The notes under the pieces were generated by a model. The model searched no databases. It saw nothing but the letters and a program-made list of their open reading frames with translations, and was not told the DNA's origin. From positions 1 to 9,647 of the forward strand of contig CAMWNY010000076.1 of the NCBI GenBank assembly GCA_947175775.1: 9,647 bases of DNA. Direction: 5' to 3'. Numbering within the stretch: the first letter of the stretch is position 1; every line of letters starts with the position of its first letter. Below are positions 1-6,805 of the stretch, one piece after another. The position numbers and the translations under genes were made by a program. The DNA comes from an uncultured Lachnospiraceae bacterium. Its GTDB lineage: Bacteria; Bacillota; Clostridia; Lachnospirales; Lachnospiraceae.

Positions 1-1284
1 TTGTTTTCGTCGTCTCTTTGTCCTTTTTAAACGTTATGATTTTCTGATAATACGTAGGATTTGTAGTATTTTTATCCGACAGACGTGCTGGTGACAGGAT
101 ATGATATTATTTTCTTTTGGGTCATCCGTATGATATTTTCCGGATATGAACATATGAAAGAGAAGCCTTTTAAAACGGTACTTTTTCATGGGCTTGTACG
201 CGACTCACAGGGAAGGAAGATGTCAAAGTCGCTAGGAAACGGTATTGATCCGCTTGAAGTGATTGAAAAATATGGTGCGGATGCACTTAGGATGACTTTG
301 ATTACAGGGAATGCACCTGGAAATGACATGCGTTTTTATTATGAGCGCGTGGAGGCAAACAGAAATTTTGCAAATAAGATATGGAATGCTTCCCGTTTTA
401 TTATGATGAATATGGAGGGAAAGGAAGTGTCGGATGCAGGCGCTTCATTAGAACCTGCGGACCGTTGGATCATATCGAAACTGAACAGCCTTGTAAAAGA
501 GGTTACAGACAATATGGAAAGTTTCGAGCTGGGAATTGCAGTACAAAAAATTTATGATTTTATTTGGGATGAGTTCTGTGACTGGTATATTGAGATGGTA
601 AAGCCAAGGCTTTATAATTCGGATAATCAGAAGTCACAGAATGCGGCGCTTTGGACTTTAAAAACAGTACTGATTGATGCATTAAAGCTGCTTCATCCTT
701 ATATGCCGTTTATTACGGAAGAAATTTTCTGCACTTTGCAATCAGATGAAGAGTCAATTATGATTGCAAAATGGCCAGTGTTCAGTAAGGAAAGATGCTT
801 TGCAAAAGATGAGAAAGATATTGAAATCATCAAGGAAGCGGTGCGTGGAATCAGAAATGTAAGAACAGAAATGAATGTGGCTCCTTCTAAAAAGGCGCAT
901 GTATATGTGGTATCCGAAAAGGAGGATATTAGAAATGCATTCGAAGAAGGAAGATTATTTTTTGCATCTTTGGCGTATGCATCAGATGTAACAATACAAG
1001 ATGTTAAAGCAGGTATTTCAGATGATGCCGTTTCCGTTGTTATTGCCAATGCGGACATTTATATTCCATTTGCCGAATTGGTTGACATAAAACAGGAAAT
1101 TGAACGTCTTGAAAAGGAAGAAAAGCGTTTGAATGCTGAGCTTGCACGTGTAAACGGAATGCTGGGTAATGAGAGATTTATGTCAAAGGCACCTGAAAGT
1201 AAAATTGCGGAAGAAAGAGAAAAATTGACAAAATATACACAAATGCAACAACAAATTGCAGAACGACTTGCGCAATTAAGGTGA
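1..1284 (+). CDS. valS: Valyl-tRNA synthetase, C-terminal part (5' end cut by window, first ~66 bases corrupted)
   Basis: Class I aminoacyl-tRNA synthetase that charges tRNA-Val in the cytoplasm. The clean frame runs from about base 67 and reads YFYPTDVLVTGYDIIFFW, a core ValS block. Counting from the GTG codon at 85, the KMSKS ATP-binding loop (GRKMSKSLGN) is at residues 43-52, the helical anticodon-binding domain spans about 125-280, and the C-terminal tRNA-contacting coiled coil (EIERLEKEEKRLNAEL onward) fills about 335-399, ending at TGA 1282-1284. This is well under half of a usual ~880-residue ValS. GTG 85 is not a start: the same frame continues leftward to base 1 with ValS-like residues interrupted by four stops that look like base errors (TAA 28, TGA 37, TAG 55, TAG 64). 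I read it as an intact gene truncated by the contig edge. Identity is near certain; the corrupted 5' reading is inference. Confidence 0.95.
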
Positions 1285-1297
1285 ATAGTGTTACAAT
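1268..1297 (+). promoter_or_regulatory. Possible sigma-A promoter for the FapA-family gene
   Basis: A TTGCGC at 1268-1273 (3 of 6 matches to TTGACA) lies 18 bases before TACAAT at 1292-1297. The latter is preceded by TG one base upstream (1289-1290), giving an extended -10 element. It overlaps the end of valS. It could give the downstream gene its own transcription start, but read-through from valS is equally possible because no terminator is visible in the 56-base gap. Confidence 0.3.
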
Positions 1298-1340
1298 AAT
1301 AATATAGAGAGGGTAAAACTGCCCCTTCGGAGGTGTGTAT

Positions 1341-2726
1341 ATGGTTAATGTCAAATCTTATGTCAGGATAACAGAAGATAAAACCGAAGCATGGCTTTAT
1401 CTATGTGCACCTGATGATGGCGCAAGGTATGAAAAAAGTGAAATAATAAGATATCTGCAGCTTAATAACGTAGTTGCAGGGATTAATGAGTCACATATTG
1501 CTGCAATGTGTAAAAAGCAGATTTATGAGCGTGAGGTGAAAGTAGCATCAAGTGTAAAGGGAGCTCCTGGAAAAGAAGGTTATTTTGAGTTCTTTTTTGA
1601 CACAGAAAAGCCCAAGCCTAAGATTAATAAAGACGGAACCGTTGATTATAGGAGTATGTCTTTGGTGCAGAACGTAACGGAGGGCAGTATTCTTGCGATT
1701 TATCATCCGGCTGTGCAGGGGACGTCTGGACGTGATGTGACAGGCGCTTTTGAAAAGGTAAATTTATATAAAGAAAAACGTCCTCTTACAGGAAAAGGCA
1801 TCAGCAACGAAAAAAATCCATACGAATATTATGCCACAAAATCAGGAAAGATTGAATATGATGGCGAGAACAGACTTTCGGTGGTTGAAGTCTATGAAGT
1901 ACAGGGCGACTGCAATTATTCAAGCAATGCACTTGTAGAGTTCAATGGTGATGTTATTATTCATGGAACTGTTGAAGCAGGCGTGACGATACGTGCGGGG
2001 AAGAGCCTTACGGTGGATGGTGTTGTTGTGTCAGCGACGATTTCTGCAGGCGGAGACGTATGTTTGAAGCGTGGTATGCAGGGCAGCGGGAAAGGAAGTA
2101 TTTTGGCAGGCGGCAATGTGTTTACTGAGTTCTTAGAGTATACAAATGTCAAGGCGGAAGGCTCCGTACAGTCAAATGTTATATTGAATTCGCTGGTTGA
2201 ATCAAAAGGAACATTGACGCTTACCGGTAAGAAAGGACTGATAGCAGGCGGCAGCGTACATGCAATGCTTGGTATTACTTGTCAAAATGTAGGAAATGCT
2301 TCAGAAATTAAGACGGGCATTCATGTAGGAATCCTGCCGGAAATGCTGGATAAACGTATGGAAGCCAGTCAGAAATATGGAAAGCTGAACGAAGAGCTTG
2401 ATGAAATTGTATTAGGCATGGCGAAGATTCTGCGTGTGAGACAGCAGACTGGCGAACTTAGTGAGCAGCTGCAGGCACATTTAGAAGCATTAAAGGATAA
2501 AAAGGATGAAGTATACAAGAAATGTACGGAAATGAAAAAAGAGGCAGATAAGCTTGAAGCGTTGGTGGCAGAGGCAAGAGAGGCTAAAATAAGAATCAGC
2601 GGAAATATTTATAAAGGAACTGTAATTGGAATTGATGACAGCCAGCTTCCAATTCAAAAAGATACAAGTTTTATGGAATATGCAAGCCAAAATGGTATTA
2701 TTGTAGGTACGGTAATTGTAATTTAG
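1341..2726 (+). CDS. FapA (DUF342) family protein
   Basis: 461-residue cytoplasmic-type protein of the FapA/DUF342 family (flagellar assembly protein A in Vibrio; function in Firmicutes poorly defined). No signal peptide or membrane segment is seen. Family hallmarks in order: an N-terminal domain (about 1-90), the NKDGTVDYR segment (~96-104), GTSGRDVTG (~127-135), then a right-handed beta-helix-like stretch from about 200 to 330 with repeated GDVIIHGTV, AGGDV and AGGNV turns. A charged coiled coil (about 340-415) and a short C-terminal GTV tail follow. Start: ATG 1341 has GGAGG at 1329-1333, 7 bases upstream. The alternative GTG at 1335 would sit 1 base from that site and is rejected. It lies 56 bp after valS, and a terminator-like hairpin follows its stop. 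Family assignment is firm; a motility role is suggested only by the family name and by the sigma-28 promoter elsewhere in the window. Confidence 0.9.
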   Translation: MVNVKSYVRITEDKTEAWLYLCAPDDGARYEKSEIIRYLQLNNVVAGINESHIAAMCKKQIYEREVKVASSVKGAPGKEGYFEFFFDTEKPKPKINKDGTVDYRSMSLVQNVTEGSILAIYHPAVQGTSGRDVTGAFEKVNLYKEKRPLTGKGISNEKNPYEYYATKSGKIEYDGENRLSVVEVYEVQGDCNYSSNALVEFNGDVIIHGTVEAGVTIRAGKSLTVDGVVVSATISAGGDVCLKRGMQGSGKGSILAGGNVFTEFLEYTNVKAEGSVQSNVILNSLVESKGTLTLTGKKGLIAGGSVHAMLGITCQNVGNASEIKTGIHVGILPEMLDKRMEASQKYGKLNEELDEIVLGMAKILRVRQQTGELSEQLQAHLEALKDKKDEVYKKCTEMKKEADKLEALVAEAREAKIRISGNIYKGTVIGIDDSQLPIQKDTSFMEYASQNGIIVGTVIVI

Positions 2727-2743
2727 AAACATGATACATAGAG

Positions 2744-2777
2744 GTTCGCAGTGTTTTTTTGCACTGCGAACTGTTTT
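2744..2777 (+). terminator. Hairpin terminator-like element after the FapA-family gene
   Basis: A perfect 10-bp stem, GTTCGCAGTG (2744-2753) with CACTGCGAAC (2762-2771), encloses an 8-base loop of seven T and a G, and is followed by TGTTTTA. It starts 17 bases after the stop codon. The T-run lies in the loop rather than fully after the stem, so termination may be partial. Confidence 0.6.
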
Positions 2778-2778
2778 A

Positions 2779-2800
2779 TGCACACGGGCACCCAAAGGAA
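2779..2800 (+). repeat. 22-bp direct repeat, copy 1
   Basis: Begins TGCACACGGGCACCCAAAGG and continues AA; identical to 2883-2904. The core CGGGCACCC (2785-2793) is complementary to GGGTGCCCG at 2835-2843. Copy 1 follows directly on the terminator-like hairpin's T-rich tail. Confidence 0.9.
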
Positions 2801-2885
2801 ACATGTCATCAAACCGATAAATCGGTTCTCTGACGGGTGCCCGGCGCGACGAGCAGGGGAAGATGAATCTTCTCTACTCGATTGC
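2785..2885 (+). other. Structured intergenic element with two tandem stem-loops (candidate cis-acting RNA or dispersed palindromic repeat)
   Basis: Stem-loop A: CGGGCACCC (2785-2793) pairs with GGGTGCCCG (2835-2843), 9 bp and GC-rich. It encloses a small hairpin AACCGA/TCGGTT (2812-2817 with 2822-2827). Stem-loop B: 2846-2853 pairs with 2877-2885 (one bulged A, one G-T). After a small internal loop, 2856-2863 pairs with 2868-2875 around a TGAA loop (two G-T pairs). The stretch is GC-richer than the flanking genes. It happens to be open in the folC frame but shows no protein-like character. I do not recognise a T-box sequence or a tetrahydrofolate riboswitch in it. Pairings are read by eye, not computed. 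Function unknown. Confidence 0.6.
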
Positions 2886-2904
2886 ACACGGGCACCCAAA
2901 GGAA
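2883..2904 (+). repeat. 22-bp direct repeat, copy 2
   Basis: Exact copy of 2779-2800, 104 bp downstream. Its core CGGGCACCC (2889-2897) can pair with the same 2835-2843 partner used by copy 1, so the two copies define mutually exclusive stems. It ends 35 bases before the folC start codon. Confidence 0.9.
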
Positions 2905-2939
2905 CTTTCGATGGTCTGATACATATTGAGGAAAAAGGA

Positions 2940-4271
2940 ATGAGCGAAGTTGTGGCTGCAAGTTATGATGAGGCAGAAAGGCTGATAGCGGAAATCCCTA
3001 AATTTACATCTAAAAATCCGCTTGAGGAGACAAGAAAATTCTATGATTACCTGCAGGATGAGATAGGTGAAGAACAGTTAGGGAAAATTGTGCATGTTGC
3101 GGGGACAAATGGGAAAGGGTCTGTTTGCGCTTTTTTAAACCAAATTTTTTTGGAGAGCGGATATCATGTGGGGATGTTTATATCGCCGCATTTGGAAACA
3201 ATAAGAGAGCGTTTTGTGATAGATGGAAATATGGTATCAGAGAATGCATTTGTAGATGCATTTAATTGGCTTTCTTCTAAATTAAATGCGTATCAAATGG
3301 TTAATAAAAATTATATGCCCGCTTATTTTGAACGGCTTTTTTTTATGGGATTGTATCTGTTTGCGAAAGCAGGTATAGAAATTACAGTGTTGGAGACAGG
3401 GCTTGGAGGCAGGCTTGATACGACAAATGTGATAAGGAACCCGATACTTTGTGTTATTACGGAAATTGGGATGGATCATATGTTATACCTTGGGAATACC
3501 ATAAAAGAAATAGCATATGAAAAGGCAGGCATTATAAAGCAAAATGTACCTGTCGTATTGTTGGATCGGAAAAAAGAAGCTTTTGACGTTTTGATGGAGA
3601 AAGCGTCACAATGTGGTTCTAAGTGTTATATTGTGTCAGAAAAACAATATAAAATAAATGAAATTAAGAAAAAATGCATTGATTTTTCTGTTGCCAGTCG
3701 GTATTATGATTATGGTAGATTAATTCTTGAGACTTCTGCACTTTATCAGGTAGAAAATGCTGCGATTGCGATAAGAGCCTGTGAGGCGCTGATGCAGGAG
3801 TGCGGCTTTGGCCAGCTTCATGTGAGGGATGGCATAAAGAATATGCGTTGGCCAGGGCGTATGGAAGAAATCAGACCAAATGTATACATAGATGGTGCAC
3901 ATAATGAGGATGGAATTGAGGCATTTGTGTATTCGTTAAAAAATGCCGCTGATTTAGCGCATTGTATGTTGATTTTTTCTGTTGTCAGGGATAAGCAGTA
4001 TGATAAAATGATAGAGAGGCTTTGCAGCCTTGATATGGTGACAGAGTATGTGCTGACGAATATTCCTGATGAGCGCGGCGCTAAGCTTAGTGTGATTGCG
4101 GACCGGTTTAGGAAGTATACGGATAAAGAAGTACATGTTTTTGAACAGATAGAGGATGCTGTTTCATATTGTCTGCATAAAAGAAACAGATTGGTACGTG
4201 ATATCTATATTGTGGGTTCATTATATCTTGCGGGTGCAGTGAGAAAGCTGTTGGAGCAACAAAGTGGATAA
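2940..4271 (+). CDS. folC: Bifunctional folylpolyglutamate synthase / dihydrofolate synthase
   Basis: Mur-ligase-family enzyme that adds glutamate to folates (and dihydropteroate) using ATP; cytoplasmic. 443 residues, the usual length. Visible motifs: P-loop AGTNGKGS (54-61), a folate/omega-loop region around MPAYFERLFF, ETGLGGRLDTTN (~152-163), an IGMDHMLYLGNTIKEIAYEKAGIIK-type Mur ligase block (~177-200), RWPGRMEE, and DGAHNEDG (~318-325), which begins the C-terminal domain. Start: ATG 2940 has GAGG at 2928-2931, 8 bases upstream. The frame is open much further upstream (to 2751), but that extension runs through the structured repeat region, has no homologous look and lacks a good ribosome site, so it is rejected. 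Followed 14 bases later by a 50-codon ORF. Confidence 0.95.
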   Translation: MSEVVAASYDEAERLIAEIPKFTSKNPLEETRKFYDYLQDEIGEEQLGKIVHVAGTNGKGSVCAFLNQIFLESGYHVGMFISPHLETIRERFVIDGNMVSENAFVDAFNWLSSKLNAYQMVNKNYMPAYFERLFFMGLYLFAKAGIEITVLETGLGGRLDTTNVIRNPILCVITEIGMDHMLYLGNTIKEIAYEKAGIIKQNVPVVLLDRKKEAFDVLMEKASQCGSKCYIVSEKQYKINEIKKKCIDFSVASRYYDYGRLILETSALYQVENAAIAIRACEALMQECGFGQLHVRDGIKNMRWPGRMEEIRPNVYIDGAHNEDGIEAFVYSLKNAADLAHCMLIFSVVRDKQYDKMIERLCSLDMVTEYVLTNIPDERGAKLSVIADRFRKYTDKEVHVFEQIEDAVSYCLHKRNRLVRDIYIVGSLYLAGAVRKLLEQQSG

Positions 4272-4285
4272 TTGTGGAGGTCATT

Positions 4286-4438
4286 ATGATAGATTTTGAA
4301 GAAGAATTGAAGAAATTTCATCCAAGTCTTGAGATGGAAGAGGTAGAAGATGCGATTTATAATCAGGATGTAACGGATTTGGCTGATGTACTTGTTAAAT
4401 TTGTTAAGGAAGCTACGGATGAAAGTGCAGAAAATTGA
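4286..4438 (+). CDS. Small acidic protein of unknown function (50 aa)
   Basis: An ATG ORF of 50 codons, beginning MIDFEEELKKFHPSLEMEEV and ending in TGA 4436-4438. GGAGG at 4276-4280 lies 5 bases before the ATG. The product is very acidic (16 Asp/Glu against 4 Lys and no Arg), has no cysteine, signal peptide or membrane segment, and looks helical throughout. It is spaced 14 bases after folC and 47 bases before the zinc-ribbon/TPR gene, so it is probably co-transcribed with both. I do not recognise a family. The strong ribosome site and the biased composition argue that it is a real gene rather than chance. Confidence 0.7.
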   Translation: MIDFEEELKKFHPSLEMEEVEDAIYNQDVTDLADVLVKFVKEATDESAEN

Positions 4439-4485
4439 ATGTTCGCAATAGTGCGGATACGGATGGGAGTTGGGTGAACATTAGT

Positions 4486-5883
4486 ATGTTTTGTTATAAT
4501 TGTGGTTGTGTTCTTTCAGAGAAAGATTTTTGTACTGGATGTGGGGCAGACGTTGGATTGTATAAAAAGATAATGTATGTTGCAAATCGCTTTTATAATG
4601 ATGGTCTTGAAAAGGCGCAGGTGCGTGATTTATCAGGAGCTGTGACGAGCCTTAGACAATGCCTGAAACTAAATAAATATCATATTGATGCAAGAAATCT
4701 TTTGGGGCTTGTGTATTTTGAGCGGGGAGAGGTGGTTGCGGCGCTCAGCGAGTGGATTATGAGCAAGAATACCCGCAGTGAAAAAAATATTGCGGATGAT
4801 TATATAGAGATGCTGCAAAATAATCCCGGGCGTCTTGACATGTACAAGCAGACAATAAAAAAATACAATATGGCACTTGGATACTGTCAGCAGGATGGGC
4901 TGGATTTAGCAGTGATACAGCTGAAAAAGGTTGTATCAATGAATCCGAAGTTTGTGCAGGCAAGGCAGCTTTTGTCGCTTTTATATATGAATAATGAGGA
5001 GTGGGACAAGGCGAAAAAAGAGCTGATGAATGCGCTTAGGATTGATGCGAATAATACAATTACGCTGCGTTATTTAAAAGAAGTAGGCGAAATGATGCCG
5101 GCAGAAGAGGAGCGGACCAAAAAGCGCAGAGAAGCGATTGTTTATCAAAGCGGGAATGAGACCGTAATACAGCCTGCCGGTAAGAAAGAAGCAGCGGGAT
5201 TACAGACGATTTTCAATATTGTAATCGGTATTGTTGTGGGTGTGGGAGTTGCATGGTTTTTGCTTCTGCCTTCTCAGATACAGCAGGTAACGAATGAGTC
5301 AAATGATAAATATAAGGAAGTGAGCGAACAGCTTGATGCAAAAACAGTAGAGGTGAATGAGCTTACAGCGCAGATCAACCAGTTGACCGAGGAAAAAACA
5401 GACCTCACAAACAGTCTTAGCGCAGCGCAGGAGGCAAATGCGGCGATAGAGGCAAATACGGATTTGATAGAGGCTGCTTTGATGTATATGAATGATACAC
5501 AAGATGAGCTTGTGATAGCGGATGCGCTTGAACTTATCAATCAGGATTATTTGGAGAATGAGGCAACAGAGAGTTTTCGGAACTTATATCATGCGGTAAA
5601 AGAAGGAATCGGTCCTGTTGTTGCAAAAGAGAGCTATAATGTTGGATATGATGCATTCCGGACGGAGGATTATGACACTGCTGTCATAAATTTGTCAAGG
5701 GCATATGAATACAATCCAAAGAACGGAGAGGCGTTGTATAATCTTGGAAACGCCTACAATAAGAAAGGTGAGACACAAAAGGCAGCAGAGATTTACGAGC
5801 AGGTAATCGAGCTCTTTCCTAATACGGAGAAGGCACGCAAATCAGAGACTTATATCAGGGAAATCAGAGGCGAAACAGAATAA
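4486..5883 (+). CDS. Zinc-ribbon and TPR-repeat membrane protein
   Basis: 465 residues with a modular layout. An N-terminal double-CXXC zinc ribbon (CYNC at 3-6, CTGC near 20) is followed by a cytoplasmic TPR block (~27-210), where the repeats NLLGLVYFERGEVVAALSEW and LLSLLYMNNEEWDKAKKEL are clear. One membrane helix follows (about 241-263, IFNIVIGIVVGVGVAWFLLL), then a long coiled coil (~270-330). The C-terminal TPR block (~383-450, e.g. GEALYNLGNAYNKKGETQKA) is presumably outside the membrane. It is probably a scaffold for protein-protein contacts; no enzyme motif is seen. Start: ATG 4486 with GGGTGA at 4472-4477, 8 bases upstream, places the zinc ribbon at residue 3. A TTG at 4435 in the same frame would overlap the previous ORF and is less likely. 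Exact function unknown; its position just before spoIIA is suggestive only. Confidence 0.85.
   Translation: MFCYNCGCVLSEKDFCTGCGADVGLYKKIMYVANRFYNDGLEKAQVRDLSGAVTSLRQCLKLNKYHIDARNLLGLVYFERGEVVAALSEWIMSKNTRSEKNIADDYIEMLQNNPGRLDMYKQTIKKYNMALGYCQQDGLDLAVIQLKKVVSMNPKFVQARQLLSLLYMNNEEWDKAKKELMNALRIDANNTITLRYLKEVGEMMPAEEERTKKRREAIVYQSGNETVIQPAGKKEAAGLQTIFNIVIGIVVGVGVAWFLLLPSQIQQVTNESNDKYKEVSEQLDAKTVEVNELTAQINQLTEEKTDLTNSLSAAQEANAAIEANTDLIEAALMYMNDTQDELVIADALELINQDYLENEATESFRNLYHAVKEGIGPVVAKESYNVGYDAFRTEDYDTAVINLSRAYEYNPKNGEALYNLGNAYNKKGETQKAAEIYEQVIELFPNTEKARKSETYIREIRGETE
5859..5883 (+). promoter_or_regulatory. Possible sigma-H-type promoter for the spoIIA operon
   Basis: In B. subtilis the spoIIA operon is read by sigma-H (consensus RnAGGAwWW, 11-12 bases, RnnGAATww). 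Here GGAAAT at 5859-5864 is followed by ACAGAATAA at 5875-5883, which fits the -10 form fully. The spacer is 10 bases, one short, and the base before GGA is G instead of A. It overlaps the last codons of the TPR gene. If used, the mRNA would begin just before the 5895-5926 hairpin. Read by eye; weak-to-moderate support. Confidence 0.3.
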
Positions 5884-5894
5884 TTTTATTGACA

Positions 5895-5926
5895 AAAGAG
5901 GACAAGCGTAGGTGCTTGTCCTCTTT
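5895..5926 (+). terminator. 13-bp perfect hairpin between the TPR gene and spoIIAA
   Basis: AAAGAGGACAAGC (5895-5907) pairs perfectly with GCTTGTCCTCTTT (5914-5926) around a 6-base loop GTAGGT. The stop codon of the TPR gene is 11 bases upstream. The only T-run is the last three stem bases, so as a + strand terminator it is imperfect. It could terminate transcription from the TPR gene, or act as a 5' stem-loop on the spoIIA message if the upstream sigma-H-like promoter is used. Confidence 0.55.
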
Positions 5927-5979
5927 ATGCACATGGACATAAGGCAGTTTGCCGTTAAATTTGGAAGGAGGATAAGTTT

Positions 5980-6297
5980 ATGGAATCAAAAGCAAGAGAG
6001 TATGCGATTATTGACAACTATTTGTGCATTAAGATGCCGACGGAGGTAGATCATCACAAGGCAGCAGGAATAAGGGAATGTGCTGACCGGATGATACTTG
6101 ATGATAAAGTGAAAAATATTGTGTTTGATTTTGAGGATACAACTTTTATGGATAGCTCAGGACTGGGAATTATTATAGGCAGGTATAGGAAAATATCATG
6201 TTTTGGAGGGAAGGTTTATGCAGTAAACACAAATGAGCGTATAACAAGGCTGCTTACAACGTCTGGAATGACATCAATTATAGAGGTAGTATCATAA
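5980..6297 (+). CDS. spoIIAA: Anti-sigma F factor antagonist SpoIIAA
   Basis: STAS-domain protein of 105 residues (B. subtilis homologue ~117). In the forespore its unphosphorylated form binds SpoIIAB and releases sigma-F; SpoIIAB phosphorylates it to switch it off, and SpoIIE reactivates it. The family signature FMDSSGLGIIIGRYRKI is at 56-72. By alignment from memory, Ser59 (first Ser of the DSS pair) matches the phosphorylated Ser58 of B. subtilis. TEVDHHKA near 21-28 matches the conserved N-terminal ELDHH block. Start: ATG 5980 with AAGGAGG at 5965-5971, 8 bases upstream. First gene of the three-gene spoIIA operon, 43 bases before spoIIAB. The C-terminus is slightly shorter than in Bacillus. 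Confidence 0.95.
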   Translation: MESKAREYAIIDNYLCIKMPTEVDHHKAAGIRECADRMILDDKVKNIVFDFEDTTFMDSSGLGIIIGRYRKISCFGGKVYAVNTNERITRLLTTSGMTSIIEVVS

Positions 6298-6340
6298 TAA
6301 TTATTTTAATTTAATATGAAAAGTGAGGAATTGGCTGACT

Positions 6341-6802
6341 ATGGAAGAAAATAGGATTAATGAAATAAAGCTTGAGTTTGAGGCAGTTTCAGAGAATGAA
6401 GCGCTTGCCAGGGTAGTGGCTGCTGCTTTTATAGCAGGACTGAATGTTACCGTAGACGAGCTTGAGGACGTTAAAACAGCAGTATCCGAAGCTGTGACAA
6501 ATGCCATTATACATGGATATAAAGAATGCGGCGGGACGGTGGTAATGAATGCAGTATTGAAAAAAGAGAGTGCGGATACATATCTTTTGACTGTTGAGAT
6601 TTGTGACACGGGTGTTGGAATTGAGGATGTGGAAAAGGCAATGCAGCCGATGTTTACAACTGGATTGGAACATGAGCGTTCGGGGATGGGTTTTTCGTTT
6701 ATGGAAGCTTTTATGGACAAGGTCCGTGTGGTTAGTTCTCCAAATATGGGAACGGTGGTTCATATGGAAAAACGTCTAAAGGTATATGATGAGAGGCAGT
6801 AA
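6341..6802 (+). CDS. spoIIAB: Anti-sigma F factor / serine kinase SpoIIAB
   Basis: GHKL-fold ATP-binding protein of 153 residues (B. subtilis 146). It holds sigma-F inactive and phosphorylates SpoIIAA. Visible motifs: N-box SEAVTNAIIHGY (49-60) with the catalytic Glu50 and Mg-binding Asn54; DTGVGI (89-94, G1 box); TTGLEHERSGMGFSFME with the ATP-lid and RSGMGF (113-118, G2 box); MGTVV near the end. ENEALARVVAAAFIA (18-32) matches the N-terminal dimer/sigma-contact helix. Start: ATG 6341 preceded by GAGGAA at 6325-6330. An in-frame GTG at 6323 would add six residues, is weaker, and would include the ribosome site itself. Three bases separate it from sigF, typical of translational coupling. Confidence 0.96.
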   Translation: MEENRINEIKLEFEAVSENEALARVVAAAFIAGLNVTVDELEDVKTAVSEAVTNAIIHGYKECGGTVVMNAVLKKESADTYLLTVEICDTGVGIEDVEKAMQPMFTTGLEHERSGMGFSFMEAFMDKVRVVSSPNMGTVVHMEKRLKVYDERQ

Positions 6803-6805
6803 TCT

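Noticed and set aside
1..84. valS as a pseudogene or a true short ORF starting at GTG 85
   Set aside because: The upstream frame retains ValS residues at most positions and the disruptions are nearly all G-to-T at the window edge, which fits sequence error better than decay.
2779..2904. CRISPR array from the 22-bp repeats
   Set aside because: Only two copies, separated by an 82-base self-pairing segment rather than a unique spacer of usual size, and no cas genes.
2751..2939. N-terminal extension of folC through the open frame to 2751
   Set aside because: The frame is open by chance through a hairpin and repeat region; the predicted residues are not FolC-like, and ATG 2940 has a proper ribosome site and gives normal family length.
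2744..2939. T-box leader or tetrahydrofolate riboswitch upstream of folC
   Set aside because: No T-box antiterminator sequence and no recognisable THF riboswitch core; the stems present do not match the layouts I know for these classes.
6301..6763. Long open frames antisense to spoIIAB
   Set aside because: They lie wholly over a clearly conserved gene, have no ribosome sites or recognisable protein features, and are shadows of its codon pattern.
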